A stretch of DNA of 64,000 nt from Streptomyces sp. SLBN-118 (lineage in GTDB: Bacteria > Actinomycetota > Actinomycetes > Streptomycetales > Streptomycetaceae): positions 2,852,001 to 2,916,000 of the forward strand of contig NZ_VFNP01000002.1 of NCBI RefSeq assembly GCF_006715635.1, written 5' to 3'. Below the pieces are notes generated by a model. The model saw only the letters and a list, made by a program, of their open reading frames with translations. It did not search any database and was not told the origin of the DNA. Below are positions 50,262 to 58,819 of the stretch, piece by piece (position 1 is the stretch's first letter; every line of letters begins with the position of its first letter). The position numbers were made by a program, and so were the translations under genes.

Positions 50262-50493
50262 CGCACGCCTCCCTCAGCATTGGCACCATCCGGAGGGGGA
50301 TCCGGATCACTGTCTCATGGGCGGGGATGCCCTTCGCGTGTCCCGGTGCCGTGTTCTGCGCGCACTCGGCCCGCGTCTTCTCGTCGGCCGTGTAGCTCTG
50401 CACGATGATGTCTCGCGTTTCCGTGTCCACCCAGGCTGTTGGTGAACCGTTCTGCCCCGTCTCGGGGTCGATTCCGATGAACGTTAAGGCCAT
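50236..50493 (-). CDS. Small hypothetical protein of the DUF6879/XRE module
   Basis: This 85-residue protein (MALTFIGIDPETGQNGSPTA..., with IVQSYTADEKTR and ETVIRIPLRMVPMLREACD) belongs to a set regularly found ahead of DUF6879 genes. Its third codon is TTA (50487-50485), so translation of the whole coupled module may depend on bldA. Function unknown. Confidence 0.8.
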   Translation of the reverse strand: MALTFIGIDPETGQNGSPTAWVDTETRDIIVQSYTADEKTRAECAQNTAPGHAKGIPAHETVIRIPLRMVPMLREACDAAERAQL

Positions 50494-50691
50494 GGCCGCC
50501 TCCTGCGCCTAGCCGGTGCGCTGATGTGCGCCACTCTCCAACTCGGGATGCCAGCCGTCAAGGGCGCAATGCAGCCACCATCACAGTCTGAACGCGTGTA
50601 CGCACATTGGTGCACATCACTGGCCTGCGCACCCACGGGTTCCCTACGGTCAGGGCATCGCTGCTGACGACTTGACGGGGGACGGCCCGTG

Positions 50692-50841
50692 ATGACCATC
50701 AAGGTGTACCGAGTGGACGCGAGCGCACGCCGTCGGCTGGAGGTCCGGCGACTGTCGGTCCCGATAGGCGACCCCGAGCACCTCCCCGATTCGCTCGCCT
50801 TCCCGCCGTGCGCCTGCCCCCGTTGCCGGGTCGTCCGGTGA
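50692..50841 (+). CDS. Small hypothetical protein with Cys-x-Cys-x2-Cys end
   Basis: This 49-residue protein (MTIKVYRVDASARRRLEVRR...) ends FPPCACPRCRVVR, a compact cysteine cluster that could bind zinc. GGGGGACGG lies 6 nt before the ATG. The next gene starts inside its stop codon (GTGA). The pair is recurrent in Streptomyces accessory regions as far as I remember; function unknown. Confidence 0.65.
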   Translation: MTIKVYRVDASARRRLEVRRLSVPIGDPEHLPDSLAFPPCACPRCRVVR

Positions 50842-51032
50842 CTGCGCCCACGGCCGGCGCACGCGCGCTGCCCGCAGCCGGAGACCTGAGCTGGGAGCAG
50901 TACGCGGGACGCGCCTGCGTCTGGTGCGGCAAGCCGCTGACCGTCGGCGCGCGCAGTGTCGGCATTTCGCGCGGTCAGGAAGGCGTACACGTCCTCGACA
51001 TCGAGGTGTACGCGGGCCCGTGCTGCCCGTAG
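50838..51032 (+). CDS. Small zinc-ribbon-like hypothetical protein
   Basis: This 64-residue protein starts at GTG 50838, overlapping the preceding stop by 4 nt. It contains WEQYAGRACVWCGKPLTVGA and ends AGPCCP, so a CxxC pair plus a terminal CC could form one metal site. It is coupled to the previous small gene. Function unknown. Confidence 0.68.
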   Translation: MTAPTAGARALPAAGDLSWEQYAGRACVWCGKPLTVGARSVGISRGQEGVHVLDIEVYAGPCCP

Positions 51033-51170
51033 ACCTCGTCCGATGACCCCGCCCCGGCCGACGACTCCGGCCAGGAACCCCGACCGAGGCGGTGCCGGGC
51101 CCCGAGGGGCCCGAGTGCACGACGGCGCGCGGGAAGGCCTCGCGCCGAGGAAGCACCCAAGGAGCATCGC

Positions 51171-51608
51171 ATGAACGCTCTCGCGACAGAACAGACCAGC
51201 GGGCGCCGACTCGTCGACGCCGAACTCTTCGAACGGCTGGTCACCTTCCTCGAGTTCGAGAAGGACATGAACCGGCCCGAAGCCGAACGCGTGATGGACC
51301 AAGCCCTCGCCTTCATCGACATGGCAGGGCACCGGAACGACGTGCCGCTGTTCCCGTCACGCAGGGTCGATCCTGGCTGGCACGCCTTCATCCTGCACAG
51401 CCGCGAGTATGCGGACTTCTGCCAGCGCCGCTTCCGCAGGTTCCTGCACCACAGCCCGCTCAAGGAACAGCGCCTGCGCGACGGCGTGTCCATCAAGCGC
51501 ACGGTCCAGGCCATCGAGGAACTGGGATACGCAGTCGACCACGAGCTGTGGGGCACTGCCGCGGAGTGCAACCCGCCGGCTTGCTGCGGCGACGGCGACG
51601 GCTGCTGA
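51171..51608 (+). CDS. Hypothetical protein with glycine-rich-domain-like fold and Cys-rich C-terminus
   Basis: This 145-residue protein contains VDPGWHAFILHSREYADFC, the conserved helical segment of 'glycine-rich domain-containing protein-like' families, preceded by RVMDQALAFIDMAGHR. It ends with a cysteine-rich tail ECNPPACCGDGDGC. It lies 64 bp before another hypothetical gene on the same strand, and follows the two small cysteine proteins. The tail could bind a metal or be a modification site; no maturation enzyme is nearby. Confidence 0.75.
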   Translation: MNALATEQTSGRRLVDAELFERLVTFLEFEKDMNRPEAERVMDQALAFIDMAGHRNDVPLFPSRRVDPGWHAFILHSREYADFCQRRFRRFLHHSPLKEQRLRDGVSIKRTVQAIEELGYAVDHELWGTAAECNPPACCGDGDGC

Positions 51609-51672
51609 TCCGAAACTCTCCCGCGCGGCCGCGAAGGCGGCCGCGCCTACCCCACAGGACGGAACCACCGCT

Positions 51673-52050
51673 GTGGCCAGGCCCCTTCACTTCGCCCGCA
51701 GCCGCCTCACTGTCTTCCCGCTGGAGCACCTGACCGTCGCGTACACCACACAGTCGAGCGACCGCCGCGGCCTCGGTGATATCGCCGTCGTCGGAGTCGT
51801 GGAGCCGGAGGGGGCGACCGGCGAACACCTGTGGCGGCTGGCCGCGAGCATGTACGCCAACCCGCCCACCGGGCAGGTGCAGGCGCGGTGGATCCTCACG
51901 CAGTGCACCCGGGCCCGCATCGTCAAGGCCCCCGCGTACCGCGATCTCACCAACGCCGAGTGGACCGGTGACCTGACGCGCGAGTTCCGTCTCGATGACC
52001 TCTTCGCCAACCACACCGTCCTGTGCACAGGTCGCCTCACCATCCGGTGA
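51673..52050 (+). CDS. Hypothetical protein
   Basis: This 125-residue protein starts at GTG 51673 with AGGA about 10 nt upstream (MARPLHFARSRLTVFPLEHL). No motif is recognised. Coding bias is normal for the region. It may be co-transcribed with the Cys-tailed gene 64 bp upstream. The following 292 bp to the excalibur gene show no feature. Confidence 0.6.
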   Translation: MARPLHFARSRLTVFPLEHLTVAYTTQSSDRRGLGDIAVVGVVEPEGATGEHLWRLAASMYANPPTGQVQARWILTQCTRARIVKAPAYRDLTNAEWTGDLTREFRLDDLFANHTVLCTGRLTIR

Positions 52051-52342
52051 CACACCCCCGGGCTGGTCTCGATCCGCCTCGGCTCGCGCGCCACCCTCGC
52101 GCGCGGTTTGTCGAAGGTCGCCGAGGCTTAAGGGTGGCGGCGCGGGTGCGTGACTCCCGTTGAGCAGTTCGTGGCACTTCTTGTCCTGGGTTGATTGGTT
52201 ACGCACACCAACGGACGGATCTGACCGCCACATGCACGCTTCCATCACAACTGAGATACGAGATTCCGCAACAGCCTCGGCGCGCCAACCGGAATGTCAT
52301 GCTCAGCACCCTCGGTTCGGATCCATACACCTTGGGGGACAG

Positions 52343-53188
52343 ATGTCAGGGATAGGCAGTACGGGCGCAGACAGGCGCTTCGCGTTAATCGCCGGAGCCG
52401 TGGTCATGGCCCTGGGGGTCGTGGGGTGCGGGAGCGGTGGACAGGAGAATCCGAAATCCCTCGCGGCCACAGCGGGCCCCGCAACGACCACCTCCGCGGC
52501 GCCCACGCCGTCCGTCCAAGCCGCTCTCGGTCTCGTCGACGACCAGGAGAGCGCCGACGCGGGGAAGGCCGTCGAGGTGAAGGTGCTGGGCAACGACAGC
52601 GTCACCCTCAAGGACGGCAGGACCGGGAACGTTGAAACCGCCCTTACTGCAGGGCAGTTCACCATTTCCGTGGACACCGCGCCGGTTCACGGGACCGCCA
52701 CGGTCGACGGAAGTGTCATCACGTACACCTCCAGCCCCGGCTACGGCGGCGGCGACGAGTTCACCTACCGCGTCGACGTGGCCGGGCAGAGCCTCACCGG
52801 CACCGCCGTGGTGCGGATCACCGTCACCGCGCCGAAGCCGACCCCGAAGCCCGCGCCCAAGCCCCCGAAGCCCGCGGTCTCGTACGCCAATTGCGATGCC
52901 GTACGGGCCGCCGGCGCCGATCCCATTCACAAAAGGGAGCCGGGCTACGGGACGCACCTCGACCGGGACAGGGACGGCGTCGGCTGCGAGTCCTGGAGCG
53001 GGGGAAGCGGAACAAGCGGCGGCTCCACCGCAGGGAGCACCGGAGGCAGCACCGGCGGTGGAGGCGGGAGTACGTACTACGCCAACTGCTCCGCCGTACG
53101 GGCCGCGGGCGCCGCGCCCATCCACGCCGGGGAGCCCGGCTACGGGCGGCACCTCGACCGTGACGGTGACGGCGTCGGCTGCGAGTGA
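52343..53188 (+). CDS. Lipoprotein with two excalibur calcium-binding domains
   Basis: This 281-residue protein has a lipoprotein signal (FALIAGAVVMALGVVGC), a beta-rich domain with a cadherin-like repeat (VLGNDSVTLKD, YTSSPGYGGGDEFTYRVDVAG) and two C-terminal excalibur domains: YANCDAVRAAGADPIHKREP ... DRDRDGVGCE and YANCSAVRAAGAAPIHAGEP ... DRDGDGVGCE, joined by a Gly/Ser/Thr linker. The DxDxDG loops bind calcium. GGGGGA lies upstream of the ATG. Codon 15, in the signal peptide, is TTA (52385-52387). Confidence 0.9.
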   Translation: MSGIGSTGADRRFALIAGAVVMALGVVGCGSGGQENPKSLAATAGPATTTSAAPTPSVQAALGLVDDQESADAGKAVEVKVLGNDSVTLKDGRTGNVETALTAGQFTISVDTAPVHGTATVDGSVITYTSSPGYGGGDEFTYRVDVAGQSLTGTAVVRITVTAPKPTPKPAPKPPKPAVSYANCDAVRAAGADPIHKREPGYGTHLDRDRDGVGCESWSGGSGTSGGSTAGSTGGSTGGGGGSTYYANCSAVRAAGAAPIHAGEPGYGRHLDRDGDGVGCE

Positions 53189-53218
53189 CATTCCGGCATG
53201 ACAAGCCGGGCAACACGA

Positions 53219-53257
53219 CTGCGGCGGCCGGGGATTGGACACGGCCGCCGCAGGTTT
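53219..53257 (+). terminator. Terminator after the excalibur gene
   Basis: CTGCGGCGGCCG-N11-CGGCCGCCGCAG, a perfect 12-bp-arm hairpin followed by GTTT, 30 bp after the stop codon in a convergent gap. Confidence 0.8.
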
Positions 53258-53377
53258 ATCGGTGGGGCAATGTGAGCTGAGACACGAAGTCCGACCACAG
53301 AAGTCGAGCGACGGCAATCGGTAAAGGCGAGAGACTCCTTTATGAAGGACGCATGAATTCCGGGTACCGAACGAACA

Positions 53378-53869
53378 TCACGCCGCCTTCTTGACGAGCT
53401 TGCCGTCCGCCGCGATCACGAACCACTCGCCGTCCAGGCCCTGCCCGTTCACATCGCCGGGCCTCGAGTCGCCCACGTAGTAGTACAGCGGCCAGCCCCC
53501 GTACACGGCCTGTTCGGCCCCCTCGCCGAGCTTTGCTTCCTTCAGCAGGGCGACGTCCGTGCCCGATCCGGCCTTGACGTCCTTGGACGACGTGAGCGCG
53601 GGCCAGACCGCGATGCAGTCGGCGTCACACGCGCCGGTGCCGGGCTTGTCCTTGGTGAATCCGTACAGCGTACGGCCCGAATCGTCGACCAGGATCGGGC
53701 CGAGATCCGAGTCCGCCGTCTTGACCGAGACGGTCTTCGCGGACTTGGCCGCGGGCTTCGCGCCGTCGTCGCCGGACGAGTCGCCGGAGCCGCCGCAGGC
53801 CGCCAGGGTCAGCAGCGCCGCCGAGACCAGCGGCGCCGCGAGCAGAGCTTTGGGACGGGTACTGCGCAT
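53378..53869 (-). CDS. COG4315-type secreted lipoprotein
   Basis: This 163-residue protein has a lipobox (LVSAALLTLAAC|GGSGDS) and a repeated fold with DLGPILVDDSGRTLYGFTKD ... CIAVWPALTSS and YGGWPLYYYVGDSRPGDVNG, matching the COG4315 'secreted repeat' lipoproteins. The role is unknown; some sit with electron-transfer or heme proteins. The ATG at 53869 is divergent from the CHRD gene. Confidence 0.88.
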   Translation of the reverse strand: MRSTRPKALLAAPLVSAALLTLAACGGSGDSSGDDGAKPAAKSAKTVSVKTADSDLGPILVDDSGRTLYGFTKDKPGTGACDADCIAVWPALTSSKDVKAGSGTDVALLKEAKLGEGAEQAVYGGWPLYYYVGDSRPGDVNGQGLDGEWFVIAADGKLVKKAA

Positions 53870-54051
53870 GGTTGTTCCCCCGGTTGGTGTGTGGTGTGAG
53901 TGAGTGGTGCGTACACCCGGTGGTACGGCGGCAACTGACTGGCGGTTCAAGCGAATTAAAAGAAATTCCCACTGAACAAATCGAGCGGGAGGCGCGTACT
54001 CCATCGCGACCGGCACAAGAAGGTGCCGGGTCCAACGGGAGGATGAAATCA

Positions 54052-55008
54052 ATGCAGAAGCGTTATCTCGCTGTTACCGCCGCCACAATTGTGCTTGGTG
54101 TTGCCGGTGTAACTCCTGCGGTCGCGCACAGCGGTCACGGCGGAAATAGCGGCCACAGCGGAGGCTCCAGCAACAGCAGCAACGCCGGTGCCCACACCAA
54201 GCCCTCCAGCGGGCACGCGCTCGCCTTCGTCGCCCAGCTCTCCGGAGCCCACGAGGTGCCCGTCCAGGGCGGCCCCGCCGTGAACGACCCCGACGGCCAC
54301 GCCGTCGCCCTCGTCAAGGTGAAGGGCGACCGCGTCACCTTCGCCCTGCAGTGGAAGGGGTTCACGCCGAGCCTCGGGCACATCCACGAAGGTGCCGCCG
54401 GGAAGAACGGCGCCGTGAAGGTCCCGCTCTTCGGTACCGCGATGCCCGACTCCGTGAACTCGGCGGCCGGGCAGGTCGCCCTCACGGACGCCAAGCTGGC
54501 CGACGGCATCCGTAACAACCCGTCCGGCTTCTACGTGAATCTGCACAGCGCCGAGTTTCCGGGCGGAGCCGTACGAGGGCAGCTGAAGCCGCTGCACAAG
54601 AACATCAACCCGCTCGACATCATCAAGGGCGGCAAGCTGCGGGCCCTGTCCAACGGCGACCAGGAAGTCCCGAAGAACGACGCCTCCAAGGTGGGCGACC
54701 CGGACGGGCACGCGATCACCTTCCTGCAGCCCAAGGGCACGTCCGTCGGCTACTCGCTGGCCTGGATCAACATCAAGGCGCCCGCCAAGGGCCATGTCCA
54801 CAAGGGCGCCTTCGGCAAGAACGGCGACGTCGTCTTCGACTTCTTCAACCGGCCCGTGCCGGACGGGATCTTCGCCGTCTCCGGCAAGATCGAGGACCAG
54901 AACCCCGACGTCGTCGAGCGCGTCCGCGCCAACCCGTCCAATTACTACGCCAACATCCACACCTCCGAGTTCCCGGACGGTGCGGTGCGCGGGCAGCTCT
55001 TCCACTGA
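54052..55008 (+). CDS. Secreted protein with two CHRD domains
   Basis: This 318-residue protein has a signal peptide (RYLAVTAATIVLGVAGVTPAVA) and a His/Gly/Ser-rich spacer. Two CHRD domains follow: first LSGAHEVPVQG ... GHIHEGAAGKNG ... HSAEFPGGAVRGQL, then ALSNGDQEVPK ... HVHKGAFGKNG ... HTSEFPDGAVRGQL. The ATG at 54052 is 9 nt after GGGAGG; an ATG at 54043 abuts that motif. CHRD domains occur in chordin and bacterial surface proteins; function unknown. Confidence 0.88.
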   Translation: MQKRYLAVTAATIVLGVAGVTPAVAHSGHGGNSGHSGGSSNSSNAGAHTKPSSGHALAFVAQLSGAHEVPVQGGPAVNDPDGHAVALVKVKGDRVTFALQWKGFTPSLGHIHEGAAGKNGAVKVPLFGTAMPDSVNSAAGQVALTDAKLADGIRNNPSGFYVNLHSAEFPGGAVRGQLKPLHKNINPLDIIKGGKLRALSNGDQEVPKNDASKVGDPDGHAITFLQPKGTSVGYSLAWINIKAPAKGHVHKGAFGKNGDVVFDFFNRPVPDGIFAVSGKIEDQNPDVVERVRANPSNYYANIHTSEFPDGAVRGQLFH

Positions 55009-55103
55009 TTCGCCGCCCCCGTTGAACGCGTGCGTCCCCGCGCACGTACTCCTTGGCACCTCCCCAAGGTTGCTGGGCGCGTGGCCGTACTGGCAGGGAC
55101 CGG

Positions 55104-56516
55104 TCACGCGCCCAGCGCGTGTGCCACGGTGTAGATGAGCAGCCCGGCCAGCGCGCCGACCACGGTGCCGTTGATCCGGATGAACTGCAGATCGCGGCCG
55201 ATGTGCGCCTCGATCTTGCGCGAGGTGTGCTCCGCGTCCCAGCCGGCGACGGTCTCCGAGATCAGCGAGGTGATTTCGGCGCGGTACGTCGTCACCAAGT
55301 ACACCGCCGCGTCCTCCACCCAGCCCTCCACCTTCGACTGCAGGCGGCCGTCCGTCGCAAGCCGCGCGCCCAGCGACAGCAGCGAGGCGCGGGCGCGCAG
55401 CCGCAGTTCGCTGCGGTCGTCCTCGGCCGCCGAGATGATCATGGTGCGGATGGAGGACCAGGCCGAGGCGATCACGTCCTGCACCTCCGAGCGCGACAGG
55501 AGATCCGACTTCATCCGCTCCACCCGGACCCGGGTGTCCGTGTCCGACTGGAGGTCCGCCGCGAAGTCCGTCAGGAAACGGTCGATCGCGCCGCGGGCGG
55601 GGTGGCCGGGCATGTCCCGCATCTCCGTGACGAAGCGCAGCAGCTCCTTGTAGACCCGCTCGCCGACCTTCCGGTCCACGAAGCGGGGGGTCCAGCCCGG
55701 TGCCCCGCCCTCGACCGCGCCCATCACCGAGTCGGAGTGGAGGACCAGCCAGTCGTGGGCGCGGGCGCAGACCAGGTCGACGGCACGGTGGTGGGCGCCG
55801 TCGGCGACGACCTTCTCCAGGGTCTTGCCGATGCCGGGGGCGACCTCCGCGCTGTCGGCGCGGCGGGTGATCGCCTCGCCGACGACGGCCTGGACATCGG
55901 AGTCGCGCAGCACGGTGAGCGCACCCCGCAGTGCGGTGGACAGCTCGGCGGTGACCCGGTCGGCGTGGGCGGGCTCGGCCAGCCAGGCACCGAGGCGGCC
56001 GCCGATCCCGAGGGCGTGCAGGCGCTCCCGTACGACGCCCGCGGAGAGGAAGTTCTCGCCGACGAACGAGCCCAGGGTGGCCCCGAGCTGGTCCTTCTTG
56101 TTCGGGATGATCGCGGTGTGCGGGATGGGCAGGCCCAGTGGGTACCGGAAGAGCGCGGTGACCGCGAACCAGTCCGCCATGGCGCCGACCATGCCCGCCT
56201 CGGCCGCGGCCGCGACGTAGCCGGCCCAGGGGCCCGCGCCGGAGTTCTTCGCCCAGGTGGTGAGGGCGAAGACCAGCGCGACGAACAGGAGCGCGCCGGT
56301 AGCCGTCGACTTCATCCTGCGTACGCCGCGCATCTTCTCCGCGTCGGCCGCGGTGTACGCGATGGAGGGGAGCGGCGTGCGGCGGCGGGCCCCGCCTGCT
56401 CCGGCGCCGGGCCGGCCGCTGCCGCCCTCGATCGACTTCGGCTCCGTACGCTCCGGATCTGCCCGCTCCGGATCTGTAGGCTCCGGCTCTGTACGTTCCG
56501 GCTCTGTGCGTTCCAT
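55104..56516 (-). CDS. DUF445 family membrane protein
   Basis: This 470-residue protein has a repetitive charged N-terminus (ERTEPERTEPEPTDPERADP), a transmembrane segment with GALLFVALVFALTTWA, the DUF445 signature AAAEAGMVGAMADWFAVTALFRYPLG in the next loop, a long helical middle and a C-terminal helix (INGTVVGALAGLLIYTVAHAL). The GTG at 56525 is an alternative start. The repetitive N-terminus comes from DNA repeats at about 56440-56515 and probably varies between strains. DUF445 function is unknown. Confidence 0.88.
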   Translation of the reverse strand: MERTEPERTEPEPTDPERADPERTEPKSIEGGSGRPGAGAGGARRRTPLPSIAYTAADAEKMRGVRRMKSTATGALLFVALVFALTTWAKNSGAGPWAGYVAAAAEAGMVGAMADWFAVTALFRYPLGLPIPHTAIIPNKKDQLGATLGSFVGENFLSAGVVRERLHALGIGGRLGAWLAEPAHADRVTAELSTALRGALTVLRDSDVQAVVGEAITRRADSAEVAPGIGKTLEKVVADGAHHRAVDLVCARAHDWLVLHSDSVMGAVEGGAPGWTPRFVDRKVGERVYKELLRFVTEMRDMPGHPARGAIDRFLTDFAADLQSDTDTRVRVERMKSDLLSRSEVQDVIASAWSSIRTMIISAAEDDRSELRLRARASLLSLGARLATDGRLQSKVEGWVEDAAVYLVTTYRAEITSLISETVAGWDAEHTSRKIEAHIGRDLQFIRINGTVVGALAGLLIYTVAHALGA

Positions 56517-56614
56517 ACGCTCCACCCGTCCGCGCGCGCCCGTACGCTATGTCCCTACCTCAGGTACTCCCGGGACGCACGTCGAGTTCCCACGACATGT
56601 CGCATGATGTGCTC

Positions 56615-57868
56615 ATGTACAAGCGACGCAGGTACGCGAGCCTCGCCGCCCTCACCGCCGTGGCCCTCCTGATCAGCGGAGCGATATACCTCGGCGTCGG
56701 AGCCCTGCCGGGACGCGCCGCCGCCCGGCCACCCGCCGCCCCGGCCGCGGTCTGGGTCGGGACGTGGTCGGCTCCGCCCGTCGAGGCCGCGGCGGACGGC
56801 GACCCGGGGGGCGGCGACCCGCGAGAACCCGGGGCCCGCACCGTACGCAACGTTGTGCACACCAGCATCGGCGGGACCGCCGCCCGCCTCACCCTCTCCA
56901 ACCTCCTCGGTCGCCGCCCGCTCACCGTCGCGCAGGTCTCGCTCGCTCTCCGCGCGGGCAGCGGCGCGGACGCCGTGCCCGGCACCCTGCGGCGAGTGAC
57001 CTTCCACGGCCTGCGCCGGGTCACCATCGCGCCCGGCGGGCAGTCGGTCAGCGATCCCGTCGTGCTGAAGATCCCGTACGACGGGGACCTCCTCGTCAGC
57101 GTCGCGACGCACGGCGGGCCCGTCACCGTCCACCCGCGGGCGCGGCAGACCTCGTACGTCGCGGACGGCGACCGTACGCAGGACGTCGGCGGTGAGGCCT
57201 ACGCCTCGCGGATCCACACCTGGCGGCACCTCACGGCGGTCGACGTGCTGACCCGGGAGGCGGACGGCGCGGTGGTAGCGATCGGCGACTCGATCACCGA
57301 CGGGACCACCGCGACGAGTGACGCGAACCGGCGCTGGCCGGATGTCCTCGCCGACCTGCTGGAGCGTCGGGGCACGCCGCACTACGGCGTGCTCAACGCC
57401 GGTATCGGCGGCAACCGCCTTCTCGAAGGGGGCCGCGGTCCCACCGCGCTCGCCCGCTTCGACCGCGATGTGCTCGCGCGGCCGGGGGTGAGAACGGTGA
57501 TTGTGGCGATCGGCATCAACGATCTGCTGCGCGCGCCGCGCACCGCGACGGCGGACCGGATCACGGCGGGGTTCGCCGAACTCACGCGCCGGGCGCATGC
57601 GCGGGGCCTGCGGGTCGTCGGGGCGACACTGCTGCCGTGCGGTGGGTACCGGGGATGTACGCGGTCGGTCCAGGCCGTCCGCGAAGAGGTCAACGGGGCC
57701 GTGCGCGGAGGCGGGGTCTTCGACGGGGTGGTCGACTTCGACCGGGCGCTGCGGGATCCGTATGCGCCGGGACGGCTGAAGACGGCGTACGACAGCGGAG
57801 ACCATGTGCATCCGAGCGATGCGGGGTATGCGCGGATGGGCGGGGCGGTGGATCTGGCGGGGCTGTGA
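56615..57868 (+). CDS. SGNH/GDSL-family secreted hydrolase
   Basis: This 417-residue protein has an N-terminal signal or anchor helix (LAALTAVALLISGAIYLGV), then an SGNH domain with Ser in AIGDSITDG, Gly in NAGIGGNRLL, Asn in AIGINDLLRAP and Asp-His in SGDHVHPSDAGY. It is an extracellular esterase or deacetylase. ATG 56615 is used; ATG 56597 in frame is also possible and neither has a clear ribosome-binding site. Confidence 0.88.
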   Translation: MYKRRRYASLAALTAVALLISGAIYLGVGALPGRAAARPPAAPAAVWVGTWSAPPVEAAADGDPGGGDPREPGARTVRNVVHTSIGGTAARLTLSNLLGRRPLTVAQVSLALRAGSGADAVPGTLRRVTFHGLRRVTIAPGGQSVSDPVVLKIPYDGDLLVSVATHGGPVTVHPRARQTSYVADGDRTQDVGGEAYASRIHTWRHLTAVDVLTREADGAVVAIGDSITDGTTATSDANRRWPDVLADLLERRGTPHYGVLNAGIGGNRLLEGGRGPTALARFDRDVLARPGVRTVIVAIGINDLLRAPRTATADRITAGFAELTRRAHARGLRVVGATLLPCGGYRGCTRSVQAVREEVNGAVRGGGVFDGVVDFDRALRDPYAPGRLKTAYDSGDHVHPSDAGYARMGGAVDLAGL

Positions 57869-57960
57869 CGGTCTGCCTCTCGGGGTGGGCACCTCGGGCT
57901 CGGGCGGTCCAGTGCACCCCTGGCACTTCCCCCGCCCCGCCCCTTCCCGGCTGTGACATT

Positions 57961-58075
57961 TTACGGCTCCGCCGCGTGGGGTGGGCTCCGCCCCAGACCC
58001 CGCCGGGGGCCGGTTTTCGAGGGCTCCGCCCCCGGGACCCCCGCTCCTCAATCGCCGGAGGGGCTGGATTTCGCC
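57961..58075. repeat. Streptomyces GC-rich intergenic repeat element
   Basis: Two copies of GGGCTCCGCCCC (about 57983 and 58021) flank CCCCGCCGGGGGCCGG and are followed by CAATCGCCGGAGGGGCTGG. This layout recurs between convergent genes in Streptomyces genomes and resembles the shorter elements at 4727 and 15610. It lies between the convergent SGNH and DUF1707 genes. Confidence 0.7.
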
Positions 58076-58113
58076 CGGTAGCGCGCATCAGCCGGGCGCG
58101 AGGCTGAAGGGGC

Positions 58114-58770
58114 TCAGCCCAGTTCTTTGCGATCGGGCTTCGCTTCCTTCTCCAAGCGGGCCCGCTTCTTCTCCGCCTTCGTGCGCTTGCGCTCGACTCC
58201 CACGCCACCCATCAGCGCGAAACCCGAGATGATCACGCGGGGCGCCGACGGGTCCGGATTGCCTTCGCCGTGTTCGCCGAAGCCGCCCATGAAGCCGATG
58301 CCGCTGACCTCGACGTTCAGGTCGGGCGGTACGACGATGCTGACGCCGCCCATGATCGCGAAGCAGCGGATCACGGTCACCCGGTCCTCGAAGCGGGCCT
58401 CGCGCAGGTCGAGTTCGCCGCCGCCCATCATCGTGAAGGTGGTGAACTTGCGGGCCACCGTCCAGGTGCCCTTGCGCCCGAAGCCGCCCCAGAAGGCGAA
58501 CGCGCCCTTCGAGGTCGGTGGGCCGCCCACACGCTGGGCCCAGGTGCCCGAGCCGGTGGTGACCGCCGGTGAGGCCGGGGTCGTGCCCGTCACCGGCAGG
58601 TCGCTGACCAGGGGCTCCAACTCGCCGTGCGTACGCGCCTGGTAGGCCGCGTCGAGCCGCTGCCCGAACTCCTCCATGTCGAGCCTGCCATCCGCCACCG
58701 CCTCTCGCAGCCGCTCGGCAATCCGCTCACGCTCAGCGTCGGAGGCGCGCATTTCCGGGAGTTCGCTCAT
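58114..58770 (-). CDS. DUF1707 domain protein with LiaF-like C-terminus
   Basis: This 218-residue protein has an N-terminal DUF1707 domain (MRASDAERERIAERLREAVA, GRLDMEEFGQRLDAAYQART) and a C-terminal beta-helix-like 'cell wall-active antibiotics response' domain (ELDLREARFEDRVTVIRCFA, IMGGVSIVVPPDL). It lacks transmembrane helices. Similar proteins are thought to sense envelope stress, but this one has no linked kinase. Confidence 0.88.
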   Translation of the reverse strand: MSELPEMRASDAERERIAERLREAVADGRLDMEEFGQRLDAAYQARTHGELEPLVSDLPVTGTTPASPAVTTGSGTWAQRVGGPPTSKGAFAFWGGFGRKGTWTVARKFTTFTMMGGGELDLREARFEDRVTVIRCFAIMGGVSIVVPPDLNVEVSGIGFMGGFGEHGEGNPDPSAPRVIISGFALMGGVGVERKRTKAEKKRARLEKEAKPDRKELG

Positions 58771-58819
58771 GCGGAAAGAATATCCAGCGCCGCGCTGCCC
58801 CGCAGCGCCGGGCCAGGTC

